DNA from: Coprinellus micaceus
Taxonomy: Eukaryota > Basidiomycota > Agaricomycetes > Agaricales > Psathyrellaceae
Assembly: GCA_951394405.1 (NCBI GenBank)
Contig: OX596338.1
Span: 4,154,001-4,218,000 of the forward strand
Direction: 5' to 3'
Length of the DNA: 64,000 nt
A program made the position numbers and the translations under genes. Below the pieces are notes generated by a model. That model was not told the origin of the DNA, made no database searches, and saw only the letters and a program-made list of their open reading frames with translations. Positions 1 to 12,143 of the stretch are shown here, piece after piece; position 1 is the first letter of the stretch; every line of letters starts with the position of its first letter.

Positions 1-523
1 ACCGTTACCGATTCGAATTATCAGACCTACTTTGTGATCACTACCGTCCCCGGATCGGTCAAGGTGACCACCTTTGCAACAGCGGACGGAGTGCCCTTTG
101 CAACTGTCGAATGGTCGACGCCGCCACTCGTAACTATCATGAATAAAGTACCAAGGCAGGATGCGACCAAGTGGCTCCTCTTCTCCCGTGACAGAGGGTA
201 AGCATCGGCCTGGAGTGCGCATAGTGGCTCGTGCTAACGTCGTCGCCTTTCAGAACCGCATCTATTGGCGTCGGACCTCAGTGCTTCCTTTGGGTATTCA
301 AGGGAACTTCAATCTATGTAAGTACTTCCCATTGTCATAAATACGCCTGCCTAACACTGCTCTGCAGCTCTATAGATCTGAGAGCAACCCACCCGAGCCC
401 CTGGCAAAGTTGTATCGCAACAACACCTTGTGCTTCGACGTCAACGTCTCCGCTCTACATAACAGTTGCCTAGACGTGTTCATAGTCGCTGCTGCACTGC
501 TCCAGTCGCGCGGGGCTGCATAG
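1..523 (+). CDS. DUF6593-like protein, 3' part (cut by window edge)
   Basis: The 5' end lies outside the window. Exons are <1-197, 254-317 and 368-523, separated by introns of 56 and 50 nt with GTAAGC/CAG and GTAAGT/CAG borders. The frame is open across both joins and stops with TAG at 521-523, giving at least 126 residues. The visible part has a beta-rich pattern, with VEWSTPPLV followed by KWLLFSRDR. This aligns with IEWGSEPTV and QWLPLSQDQ of the next gene, so the two are tandem paralogues. The layout resembles the basidiomycete DUF6593 family, whose function is not known. The C-terminus is a hydrophobic helix (VFIVAAALL), as in the neighbour. Paralogy to the neighbour is clear; the family name is from memory of the pattern. 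Confidence 0.65.
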
Positions 524-2152
524 AGGACTGCGTGTGTCGTGGACTTCAGCTTGCTGCATTCATTAGACGAACTGCATTGACGCTTATTTACTTCGCTCGA
601 GGCTCGCATACCTCTCTCGCATTGCCTTACCCAGCTACATTATACTATTTTATTGATTCTAGACTTGTATAACATGTTCAGTTAGAGCTGCACCACTGCA
701 TTGTTACCTTTGTATTTCCTAGACGTTGTAATATCACTTATTCGCCCCGCCATGCCATCTGGAAAACACGCCCACCATGAGCAAACCTTTGATTCTTCCC
801 TCACCCCTCGCCGTAAGGCGTCCGGCTACCTTGGTGGCCGAAAGTAACGCTCAACAGCACTTCAAGTTTGGATTGAGCTTGCTTGATTGTCGAGTCACCA
901 GGTGTAATCCGAGGCTTGGTTAAGTTGGTGGTATAACTCGTTCTCGGAGATTAAATGCCACACTATCAAAGCGGTCAGTGTAACGTCCGGGGACTGACTC
1001 GGACTGATAGAATGGGACTTGCCTGAAGTCTCAAGGGAACTGCAAAGGTCGAACGGTGCCGTGGACTTCAAACCTACTACACCCGTGACTCAATTTCGGG
1101 AGCCCATAGAGAGCCGGCATCTTTTTCAGTGGGTACAACAGGCGCCCACAGTGGTGTCGCTGTCAAGTTGAAACGGTGGCTCTTCCGACCTCGGGCGAGA
1201 CGAGTCGTGGAAGGGAGAGTACATTGACCTCGGGGTTCGTGAGGAAGAGGAACCATCCGAGTCACTGGCCCACCACAAGCAAGGATCCACGGGTGTCATG
1301 AGAATGAAACGTGGACGCCTACTATACGCCCATGTGTCAGGGTCGAAGTGGGCTCGGAGAGAACAATCAGTCCGTCGTCGAGAAGATTATACCGTCACCC
1401 ATGCCATTAGTTGTTTGTCGCAATTGGTCTGCGACGTCTGAAAAACTCCTCTGTAAACCCGCATCGCCACCCCGCCCAGTGAGCTGTGCCAGCCCGAGTC
1501 CACGCGAGCGTTAGGGAAATACAGCCTTCGGGTGTAACTCTCGCGTTCCTCCTTCTGGTTGAAGGATAATCTCGAACTCCCGTGTAGCGTAGAGATGCCG
1601 TGATATTTAGTTGATTTTCGTGTCGAGATTCGAAAAATCACTCCCCAAGTGAAGGCCACAAGGCAAGTTCACCAGAATCGGCGTCAAACCAAATCGGGCG
1701 AGGCGCCCCGCCTCTGGACGGCGCGGTTGCCATGTACGTACGAATGTGGCGCGGGTATAACCCAAAGCGGATGTTTTCACAGCACTCACATTCCGAGATA
1801 TCTGGATCGGCGCTAGATTCAACTCTGCCACCATTCCATGATTGCTGTTCGCGACAGTGGTCGTGTCCCTGACCATGTAGAAACTTCCGGGGTCGCCGAC
1901 ACGCTCAGGATACGGTGACTTCGTTATGGGATTATGTAGGTGCTCCAGAGTTTCAGATCACGGCGAAAAATATGTGCTCGAGGATCTAAGTCATGATAAC
2001 GCGACAATGCATCGCGCCGTTGAATGGCAACAGACTGGGAATAGCAAGCGGGACCGCAAGTATAAAGCTGGGTAGATGTAACCTTTTACAAACATCTTCA
2101 GCAACCTACCTCCTCTAACCTCACCAAAGTCTCTCCAACACCCTTCGACAAA
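524..2152. other. Gene-free stretch with the next gene's promoter
   Basis: No open frame with coding character or convincing splice structure was seen. Short ORFs on both strands carry no family signature. The last 100 bases hold the core promoter of the next gene. Confidence 0.5.
2061..2066 (+). promoter_or_regulatory. TATA box of the second DUF6593-like gene
   Basis: TATAAA lies 92 bases upstream of the ATG at 2153. The leader between them is CT/CA-rich, which is usual for fungal 5' UTRs. Confidence 0.5.
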
Positions 2153-2868
2153 ATGTACGGAAGCAACCCTTACGCTCAAGCCGGATGGCCCAACCCTCAG
2201 AATCCTCTCTCTGTGACGTTCAACCCTTGGTTCCCCAATACCGCACAGTCTGGGCCCACCTACGGCGCGCTCCCTGCTCCTTCGTCTGGGGAGAGCTTCC
2301 GCTATTCGTTCGATTTCATTCCCGCGCAACCGACTGTGCTGAATAGCACGGTGCTGGGTCCTGGCCATAACGTATATTTCAGAGTGGTCACCACCAATGA
2401 TGGCATCACGACCATTCTGAAGCCCAGGGACCAGCTGCTGGCGCGAATCGAGTGGGGTTCGGAGCCGACTGTTGAGATCCGCGAGGGCTGTTCTAGACAG
2501 CGAGCATCTCAGTGGCTGCCTCTGTCCCAGGACCAGAGGTACGACTGGAATTAAGAAATTTCTTACCCCATATCTGACGTCATTACAGCTATAGAACCAT
2601 GACCGCCAACGGAAGAAACTACATCTGGGTTCCTCGAGGCGATGCGATCATGGTCAGTCTCACGCTACCGGTCTTCGGTCAATGGTAACCGCTGACTTTG
2701 CCATAGTTGTATAGCGCAGGATCGAATCCACCAGCAGAGTATGGCGCAATAACTCGCTCTGCAACGTCTGTATCTCTGAAACTCACCGGTGATGCCTTTT
2801 CCGCCGGAGTGTTAGAGGCGGCGGTAGTCGCAACTCTCATCTTCCAATCTGGAAGAAACATTGCGTAA
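2153..2868 (+). CDS. DUF6593-like protein
   Basis: Exons 2153-2538, 2589-2652 and 2707-2868 give 203 residues in one frame, ending in TAA. Introns are 50 and 54 nt. The start is the first ATG after the TATA box, in the context ACAAAATG. The N-terminus (about 60 residues) is Pro/Asn/Tyr-rich. A beta-rich core follows with YFRVVTTND, ARIEWGSEPTVEIREG, QWLPLS and YRTMTANGRNYIWVPRGDA. The final 25 residues form a hydrophobic helix (GVLEAAVVATLIFQSGR). This arrangement fits the basidiomycete DUF6593 family. It is paralogous to the gene that enters from the left edge, in the same orientation with matching exon borders. Function is unknown and no catalytic motif is visible. Confidence 0.7.
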
Positions 2869-4442
2869 ATCCTCGGGATCCACCTTCTTCCACCTGTATC
2901 CATAATCATATCCGACCCCGCACCGTGTCTGTGGCATTGACTGTATTTATAGCCTACTAAGATACCCCGCCCTGTAGCTGACGTGCTACGGCGAACCCCC
3001 ATGGTCCTAGTACGCCGAACCCAGTATAATTACTATATATATGTATTCGTAACTTATGCGCTATCTAAGCAATACTGGGTGACTTGCCATAAGCCTTTTT
3101 GAATATATCTGAGTAGATTCAGAATAAATCGGCGCCTGTAGAACCCCCAAGCCGACATGCCGGGACATGGGCGCTGAAAATTTGATGGGAGAGGGTCTGA
3201 ATAAAACGGAATCTATTCAGAGGGTCAGGACCCCCCGAATAGATTCAGAGACGCTCGAATAAACCCTGTACTGCCTTATTTGTGCTTAGATCCTCTCACG
3301 GGCCCTCCATCGCCGGCATTCGTGAGAGGGAGTCTCGACGTTGCTTCAGCACAACCTCAGTGACCCTTCCCCAAGTACGCGCCCATGCTCCTTTACGGTC
3401 GCACTTACCCACGTTATAAGATTGGGCCATCGTCAAGGTCTACTACAACGTTCACCGAAGTACCGGGGCGTTATCCAACGCCAAAGGCACAAGCCGATTG
3501 GCCCTTCTAGGCGGATAAGAGAGTGGAAGGCCAAGACCTGGATTGGAAGATTTGGAGGGAGATGTTACAAATGGTATTTCGTGAAGGAGGGGGATAGCCG
3601 TTGGCCGTAGCTCTGGAAGAAAACACCTGTAAGTATACGACTTGGGCTTGGGCGCCGCGCCGGGGGATCTATTCAAGGTTTAATCGAGTTGGATATCCCG
3701 GCGCTTATGGTTTACTCAGCTGAGTATTATAATCCAGCTTCGAACTCCGATGACAGGCCAAGATAATGCGGAAACATATTTTAATCTTATGGCAAGTCAC
3801 CCACTTCCCGAAGATCAATGCTTTCAAACACGCTCGCAAATAACCGTCTTGGTCAAATTGGTAATGCAAGTGCCTCGTTCACTGATCGTCTGTGACTCAG
3901 AGTCAAAGATATCTCCTCTCTCAAAAGATGATGATAGTCAAAGATAGCTTACCCTACGCCATATTCGGAGTGACACCTGGAAGGGACTGTGGGTCCCAAT
4001 GGGAGCCGCACTGCTTTTCGGGTTGATGGAAGCCCCTGGTCCACGAGCGACATACTTGTAACGCGACGCGCGCACCGGAATTTAGACGCCCGCGCGCCCG
4101 GAAGATCGTCATCCCATCAGCCGTGATGGGCTATGAGCGCTCCGATCACAGTCACGGCCAGGGCTTTCCTACACTTTACCTGTGCCTATGGTAGTGAGAT
4201 TACATGGGCGTTCAATGTGACTCCGCAAGACCTCCAGGATTTAGAGCCAGCGCTCGGCCAGTGTGGGTAGGTACCCCCGAGCCGTAACCATGCCACAACA
4301 GGGGGCGACAGCAAGGGCAAGGTAGACACTCCGAGTCATTCGGACAGCCCAGAAGTCCGGTCTCTTAACCGAGAGAGAATAGCGTAGAGATGATACAGTC
4401 TGTTGTACATTATACATTGGTTTGGATATTCATCGTTAGAAA
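2869..4442. other. Gene-free stretch
   Basis: No gene was recognised. Around 3109-3270 there are short repeated words (TTCAGAATAAA, TCTGAATAAA, CGAATAAA and TAGATTCAGA with its near inverse), possibly remains of an old element. An 89-codon open frame at 3341-3610 has no recognisable features. Confidence 0.4.
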
Positions 4443-7400
4443 CTACAAGCCATTCCATTCAAAACCCTTCTCGACTTCGAACGTACCCTGCAACGAAATC
4501 GCGTCGCTCGCAAAGCCAACGCTGACACTGTACGATCCCCTCTCAACCACCCAGGTATCCAAGGTCTCCCCCCAGTAGCTTACAGCGTACTTATCCAGGT
4601 TTAACGTCACCTCCTGCTCCTGCCCGGGTGCAAGGTCCTTGACCTTGCCGAAGGCTTTGAGCTGAAATTCGGGGTGGGTGAGGTGTGAAGTCTTGGGAAG
4701 GCTGACATAGAGCTGCACAACCTGGGACCCGGCGACGTTCCCAGTGTTCTTGACGGTAACAGTGGCGGTAGCCGAGAGTTCTCCATCTGCGACGGTGGGC
4801 TTGGATAGGTTGAGATTCGACAAGGAGAAGGTCGTGTACGAGAGACCGTGGCTGCGAGTACCATGTTAGACGGTAGAAGGAAGAAGTAGACCAAGCTACT
4901 CACCCGAATGCGAACAGGGGCTTGATGTTCCTGTGTTGGTAGTGCTTGTATCCGACGTACAAGTCCTCAGCATACCTGATCCTTCCTGCCTCAGTGTGGA
5001 AATGACCGAAACTAGGTACGTCCTCCTCCCTCTTCGGGAAGGTCAAGCTCAACTTTCCACTGGGGTTGTGCTTGCCGAACAGAACATCGGCGATGGAAGC
5101 GCCAGTAGGGTTACCCAGGTACCATGCGTGGACGAGGGCAGGGACCTCATCGATCCAGGGGAGGGTGATGGCGGATCCAGACTGGGTGACGACAACGGTC
5201 TTCGGGTTAGTCTGAACGAGCTTGGAGATAAGCTCATCGGTGCGGCCGGGCAGAGCAAGGGTAGTGCGGTCATAGCCTTCGGTTTCCCAGTCGGCATTGA
5301 GACCCACGACGGCGATGACGACGTCAGCGTCCTTGGCGAGGGCGACAGCTTCGGCCAGAGCCTCCTCGGGATCCTGGACAGGTGCACCACCGAGTCGTAC
5401 TCCGGGGTTGCTGAAACGTCATTAGCTGTGTTCCATAGAAGCAATAGATGGATGGAACCCACCTATCCATGACCGGCTCATCTTCGTCCCCGTCGGCAGG
5501 TCCGCGAACGTTGAGGTACTCGACGTAGACTTCGTGTTGCTTGCCTCCGACGAGGTCGTACACACCCGTCTCCTCCACTGTGCCGGTACCGAAGAAGGAA
5601 TCGCCACGGCGCTGGCGGGTCCAGTTGTCGATGACGAGGTTTCCATCGACGTAGAGCTACGCGCGCCGTTAGTTCGAAGGTCATCAAGTCATAGAAGACA
5701 AGTAGCTTACCTTAGCCCTTCCAGCAGTGGTCAAACCGAATTCGAACTTGGTATCCTTCTCCACCTTGAGGTAGCCCTTCGTCCTCAACGTCCACCTCTT
5801 GGTGATACCTGGTGGGGTAGAGGTGCTGATAAACATCCTAGTCTCGTCGATGTAGCGGTCCGCGATAGGCTGCTCGATGGGCTCCATGCTCTCGTCAGAG
5901 GTGTGGGAGTGCCACGTCCCGATCCACCCCTTTCGGCCGTCCGCGGTGTAGAGCTCTTCCTCGAGAGTAGGGAGGTTCATGAAGGCTAGTCACAGAGTGA
6001 GCTTCAACGGTGTTCGTCAATGGCATTTTTGGACGTACTGCGAGCTCCCTCAGCGTAAGTGACCTCGACGTTGTCACCTGCAAGGACCTCCGAGATGCCC
6101 TGGAAGGGGGAGACGAAGTACGAGGTCTTGAGGGCAGCGGATCCACCACCTGATACGACGAACGCCTTGGCGTTCCCGCCGACAATGGCGACCTTCTTGA
6201 GTGACTTGGGGTTCAGAGGAAGGAGGTTGTCGGTGTTCTTCATCAGAACAATCGACTCGGCAGCAACTTTCCTCATCAGCTCCTTGTCCTCCTCGGACTC
6301 GACGGTACGCTCTTCGCCATCTCCGTCAAGGATCTAGGGGCGTGGATCAGAACAGGGATCTAAATGAAGAGGAGGAGAAACATGTAGATATACCTCGGGA
6401 GCACCCTGAGCGCACTTCTGTACGAGGTTGAGAACGTTTTTGGCACGCTCTTTGATAGTGCGGACGGTGATCTTCTTGCCCTGAAGAGACCTTCCAGCGT
6501 ACTCGAGGGTCCTCCACTTGTTCGTTCCGGGCATCTCAAGGTCCAGACCAGCGTTGACACCGCCCGCGACGTCGTACGTGCCGAACCAGTCACTCATGAC
6601 CTAAGAAGACGTTTGCGAACAGAGCTGAGCGAATACATCGTAAAGACGTACCATGCCATCGAACTTCCACTCCTTCCTGAGAATGTCGCGCAGAAGGGTA
6701 GGGTTCTCAGAGCAGTGAAGCCCGTTGAGCTTGTTGTAGGCAGTCATGTACGCCCAGGGGTTGGCGTACTTCTGGGCGAGCATGAAGGGCATGAGATAGA
6801 TCTCGCGCAGAGCTCGGGGGCTGACAATGCTGTCATAGCCGAAGCGCTCGTTCTCCTTGTCATTGGCACTACGCGGGCATGGGCATTAGTCGAACGTACA
6901 GAAAGTGAGTGAGAAGGACGACATACGCGAAGTGCTTGATGGTGCTTCCAATACCACCACTCTGGACGCCATTCACGTAGGCCGCGGCAATCATCCCGGA
7001 GAGGAAAGGGTCCTCAGAGAAGCTTTCGAAGCTCTATAAGAAGGTTAGTGAGGGGTGAGGGGCGGGTCAATTGTAGACAATTACCCTTCCTCCGAGAGGG
7101 TTCTACAAGAAAGTCGTCAGACTTTAAGAGTCAAACGAAGGAAGGGCAGAGTAACTCACTCGTTGGATGTTACATGTCGGCGCGAGCACGATAGATGCGG
7201 CGCGAAGCTTCGCCTCCTCAGCGATGAGCTTGAGTCCAACAATCTTCACGAGCTCGGGGTCAAAGGTAGCGCCAAGGGCGGTGGCTGACTGTATCAAGGT
7301 GTCAGCAATAACCAAGCCTACACGAGCATCGGTTCCTACCGGAAGACACTTCGCAGGAGTACCCATGAAGAAATGGTTTCCTCGGATACCATTCGGTCCA

Positions 7401-7599
7401 TCGCTGACCTGGTGCTGGTCAGAACGGGTTGTGGTGATGACGAACGACGACGACGAACCTTAACAGCCGGAATACCGAGCCTCTCGACCTTGTGGGTGTG
7501 CCAGAAGCCTACACCAGCGATGAGGTTAATCGCCTCATCGGTGGTGAGTTTCTCGACGACTTCGTCGATGTTGGCGTTCTTGAAATCGGATGGGGGCAT
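4443..7599 (-). CDS. GH3 beta-glucosidase with PA14 insert, intracellular type
   Basis: Twelve exons (7459-7599, 7340-7408, 7160-7288, 7085-7102, 6927-7033, 6652-6868, 6394-6600, 6039-6333, 5711-5985, 5463-5656, 4904-5410, 4443-4851) sum to 2568 nt, or 855 residues, in one frame. The enzyme should release glucose from the non-reducing end of beta-glucosides such as cellobiose. The N-terminal barrel carries DGPNGIRG, the substrate-binding KHF and MSDWFGTYD with the nucleophile at Asp231. Residues about 395-550 match a PA14 domain ([15 protein letters not shown]). [13 protein letters not shown] puts the likely acid/base at Glu593, as in Kluyveromyces BglI. A fibronectin-III-like tail ends the protein. 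No signal peptide is present, so a cytosolic enzyme acting on imported disaccharides is likely. Exon 4 is only 18 nt. Start: the first ATG, 49 bases after a TATA-like box. Confidence 0.95.
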
Positions 7600-7647
7600 G
7601 GTGGGAGGCAAGAAGTATGGGGTAGTTCTGCTCCAGCCCGCCTCAGC

Positions 7648-7653
7648 CTTATA
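7648..7653 (-). promoter_or_regulatory. TATA-like box of the GH3 gene
   Basis: Read on the minus strand the sequence is GATATAAGG. It lies about 49 bases upstream of the GH3 ATG at 7599. Confidence 0.45.
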
Positions 7654-10600
7654 TCCTCGCCTAGGAGGCCCAATTTACCCATATGATACTGCACCATTGA
7701 GGGGTTGGAGGCCAGGATGAGAGAGAGAAATTCCGACAATTCTCCGAGCGAGGTCCGCATGACCAGCTGACGGGCGCTAAAAGGTATTAAGTTCGCACGG
7801 TTGGACAGCTCTTCCTCCTTTCCCCTCAGTTTCGTTGGCAGTTGCATCGCGACCACGGCGTCCATCTCAGAACCTGGGGAAACGGGACTCTTTTCAGGAA
7901 CTGCTGGAACCATTAGCCTTCAAGAACTCTACCCCGCATGACGAATACTCTGGGTTCTCCTTCCATATCCGACTTCGGCACACTGGAAATGCTGTTCTTG
8001 AGGCCTTGGTGGATCCCGCCACCATGGACGACAGGGGCGGCAGTTCCGACGAACGGGTCGGATGGCGGTCCTATTCCCGAGGCCTACTGGGCACCCCTAC
8101 GCCACTCCTGCGATTCTAAAGACATTGGTTTCAGTCTTCCTCTCGTTCGGTTGCACTGAGGCTGTTGAAATTCATCATCTTCTCCCGACTTTCCGACACA
8201 CTTAAAGTCACAGGAACTCAAGGTGTCTTTATCGAAAGGCTTCTGCACGACTACGACCAAAATTGACACTTCTATCAATTTCAAAGTCTCAGTTGGAAGG
8301 GCCTGCGGTACCTCTAGCGCTGGGTTCTACTGCGACAGAACCACTGGACATATTCCTGTGTTCTGAGGGGCGATCATAGGAGCCGAACGCTCGCGAGAGT
8401 TGCGTTGGTAAGTCTCTGACATCTATAATATTCTCCTCGTAATTCGAATTTCTAAAACACGACTACGCATAGCAGTAACGAACACCTGGCTGCTTCCGCT
8501 AAACCCAGCCCTCCAGGCTTAGACAAAGCACCATAGGCCGGCTCCTGGTGGTGACCTCATTCGTAGGCCCGCGAGTCCCGATTGCCCTTGATTATCGCAG
8601 TCAAATTGCGAAGGTAGCCTAGGACGCTGGGCTGGATTCGTTATGTCTCTCGCTACTTTCTCGGCTTGGCATCAGCGCTCAATCATTCCGTTCAAAGCTT
8701 TCTTGAGGTCTGAACGTTGGCTAGGACCCTCAACTGTGGTTCCACGCTATACGTCCTTCGAAAAGCATTGTCGCGTTCGGGCGTTCTGAAAAGTCGCACG
8801 ACGTGGAGACTTAGGCTTATCTTGGCGAAAGGCCCAAGAACTTACCGCGACCCTTGGCTTGTTTTTCGAATCCTGAACGCTTTACCCCTTCGCGATACCA
8901 CCGAGAATCACCAACGGAACGCATCTTCGTCTTGAGTACGCACCGTCGCACCCGAAACTGTTGGGGCGTTCGGTCCCCGCTGACCACACGAATCCAGAAA
9001 TCTTTCCATATTGCCTCGATACAAAGTCCACATCAAGCGCCCATAACCGCTAGGCACTACTTCCCTCCTTCACCCCGTCGACGATACGTCGTGCGAATTC
9101 AGTAATCTTTCCGCATCGTCTCGCCGGACAGGCCACCCAGATCCCGTCCCGAACCCATCATCGCCTTCCGTCATTCTCGACTTCCGCAATGACATACCGT
9201 ACTCATCTGGAAATTCGAAATTACATCTGGCCGCTTGCGACTAGTTCCCCGAGTGCACTCAGCTGTTCTGTTCTGGCAGTTCGTTTGGAATGTTGGATGG
9301 CGACTCCATAATACGGTATGTATACCCTAGCCGATGTCGTGGACCTCTCCTTGACTCGGGGTACATACGTAGTACGCCACCCATGGGGAATTGGGAGGAC
9401 TGCCGGTTGTTAACAGCATAGGGCCGTCCGTCGTACAGCCCTTTCGCGCACGCGGTCGTGTGCGGTGAGGCGAGGGGCGTCAGCCCCAGATGGCTGGTTG
9501 GAAATGGCGTCGCAGGCGTCAGAGAGGGGATGTGCTTGCCGGTGAGGGTCCGAGTCGGGTTGATGAGACGGTGTGCATGTTGGTATGCTGCTGATAGCTG
9601 GATGATAGATTAATTTCGGGATGATTGGATTGAAGGAAAGGCAGGCGGTCAATGTAATTCGGTATATGCATGCACGGTGGATGGATGGATGGAACTCACG
9701 GGACGCAGGAGGAATGACAAACTTCGATGAACCAAAGAATGGTTTATCTTCGTTTGGGGTCCATCGTCCCACTGCCAAGGCTATGAGTGATCATACCTCG
9801 CTATGTCACTCACACAGTCCGGTGACCACACTGTCCACCCCATTGATTCAGGCTCTCGACCGCGATGACGATTGGGCGACAAAAACAATAGAGTGTGGGG
9901 GTAAGGCGGCTTGGGCCGGCCCAATAGGAAGGGATTGTCTTTGCCCGTGTCGGGGAGTGACTCGCCTATCCACGGAAGGAACGTAACCGAAGGCCCCGGG
10001 TACGACTAGGGTACGTGAGCCTTAATGAAAGATAAGGACAGCCCTCTCGCCTTCGGATTTCCACATCCATCCGTCCTTGCCCTCGGCATGAGGCATCGGA
10101 GCAAGGATGGCCCATGGCCCATGGGCGTTCAATGGGCGAGGGGAAGCCGGGAAGGGGATTAACGTAGGTAATAGCGCCCACCACGGATCGACTGCCCCTC
10201 ATTATATATATGCCTCACGACGCAACTTCAGGCACCCGAAGCCTCGCGGTGCCACAAAGAAGAAGACGACAGAAAAGTAAATCCTTCCCTCTTGAGTCAA
10301 GTTCATCCTCGGGATCCTCAGGTACAGGAACGAACGAACTGCTCTGGACGCGGATCCATCCCGGGGTGGTCGGTGGCTGACCTCGAGGGGCTTGAGGGAG
10401 TCATGATTCATCGTTTCGTGTTTTAGGTGGAACTTGGAACGGGATGTAAGTAATCTAATCGCTGTGCTGATTACCTATATCTGTATCGTACCGATGTAGT
10501 TATCACTAAGTAGGGTACGTATCGGAAGGAGTTGGTTATCTAGCTAATCAGCCTCGCGTCCTTCGTTCCGTACCGTCGGGTGCCTTACTCACTCGACCTC

Positions 10601-10889
10601 CACCTATGCATCCCGTGTTCAGACTTGCCAGAGACGGCAGAGACAATTAGTCTACCTCAGACCTCGGATGCATCACAAAACCCCCGTTCGCTCAATTGTT
10701 CGTACCTATCGCTGGCTTACTCAAAAACAAGCAATCACCATAGAGTCATAGAGTCATATCACAAAGTACAAGCATACACCCAATCATCGGAGTGAAGCCG
10801 CCTCCAATCAGCTGAAATCGTACGTATTCGGAGAGGAAGGGCCCAGAGGCCGGTGTGCATGCGTACTTGTGTGACACACTGTGATTGAT

Positions 10890-10898
10890 TAAGCGCCC
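10890..10898 (+). promoter_or_regulatory. TAAGCGCCC motif
   Basis: Exact copy followed by A, in the gene-free region upstream of the zinc-finger gene. A CAAGCGCCC variant lies in reverse at 10980. Confidence 0.5.
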
Positions 10899-11032
10899 AC
10901 CCCGGGTCGGCGTGCAGTCTGATTGCCCCCTATCCATTTGTCCTTTGATCAAAGTGGGCTCTATCGATCGTTTATTGGTGGGCGCTTGCCCCTGATCAGT
11001 GTCTGTGTGGGTGGGCAGGGGTGATTAAAGTG

Positions 11033-11041
11033 TAAGCGCCC
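11033..11041 (+). promoter_or_regulatory. TAAGCGCCC motif
   Basis: Exact copy followed by A, 143 bases from the previous copy. Confidence 0.5.
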
Positions 11042-12013
11042 ATGGAGAGAGTGATGGAAGGTGTATTAAATGCTGCTGAAGTGTGGACACTGGGCGCCGG
11101 GTGCTTAAGTACTCTTCCTGAATCCTGAATCTTGACTGGGCCCGCGAAGTGACATGCAGAATGAAGAGCGGAAGAAGGAAGCTTTGGGGAGGCGGCGTTT
11201 CTCGCGTAGAGACGCCACAAGCAACCAGAGCCGGAATCATGCCGACGGGTCAGCTGGGGGCGTTTCTTGGGGCGTTTTCGTAGCGTGTTCCGAGGTTTTG
11301 ACGGGGGTCTGGGCGTGTGGATGTGATGGGTCTTGGGATTTTAATTGGCGCTCAGAGTTTGGAGGATGGATGGATGGATGGAGTTTTGGGTGGGGTGGGA
11401 TGAAGATGAGGAGGGGGTCTGGAACGAGCGAGAACGACATATACATACCAGTGAAGAAGAGGACACCCAAGCCACTTCGAGGTCTAACTTTCTCAAGGGC
11501 GCAAGTTCTCCGCTCCGCTGCAACTTCCTCGCAATCCTCGCATCCTCATCGCGGTGAAGCCCCGCCGAATACCGTAGAAGCGCGGGGGTTTGACTCCAAG
11601 CTTCTATTCTTACTCCAACTCTCTTATTATTACTTACTTATGCTATGAAAGTTCTTACGGCTAGAAAGCCTTCGAATGTACACGCGGGATAGTTGGTTCG
11701 AGGACAAGGATACGACCGCATATAGTCGTCTGGGTTGTCGGTATGCGGGGGGACTTTGGGGTTCTGTGGTGGGGATAATATTTGAGTAGCGGTGTCGACC
11801 GTTGTAGGCGCCTTCGATTTGCTTTGGAGGGAGGGAAAGGCTAGAATTCGCCGGGTTCCGTCGTGACTGCATATATGCATCCTCTGTGTATGCGCCTTGA
11901 ACTCACGCGCGCGCGAGATGCGTCGCCTTGAAGGTTAGCGCAAGCTTGCTTTGTTCAAAGGCTTCGCTACACCGTGGTCCACCCTCACTCCGCGTACCCC
12001 GTACTTTGTTCCC

Positions 12014-12049
12014 CTCCTTCCTTCCTTCCTTCCTCCCTCCCTTCCTTCC
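12014..12049. repeat. CCTT-rich microsatellite
   Basis: Imperfect repeats of CCTT with CCCT variants. On the minus strand it reads as a purine (GGAA) tract. Confidence 0.85.
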
Positions 12050-12080
12050 AAATTCTAACCCGTATCCAAGCAACGCTATC

Positions 12081-12143
12081 TCTATTTCAGAAGCCTCTCT
12101 CTCTATTTCAGAAGCCTCTCTCCCTATTTTAGAAGCCCCTCTA
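12081..12143. repeat. Three 21-bp tandem repeats
   Basis: A 21-bp unit beginning TCTATTTCAGAAGCC occurs three times, starting at 12081, 12102 and 12123. The third copy has diverged (CCTATTTTAGAAGCC). Because 21 is a multiple of three, it stays open in several frames and inflates ORF lengths here. Confidence 0.8.

Noticed and set aside
4203..10134. 15-mer CATGGGCGTTCAATG present at 4203 and 10120
   Set aside because: One or two repeated 15-mers are expected by chance in 64 kb; flanks do not match.
11154..11648. 164-codon plus ORF
   Set aside because: Contains ATGG-repeat translation (GGWMDGW) and no recognisable domain; several frames are open here.
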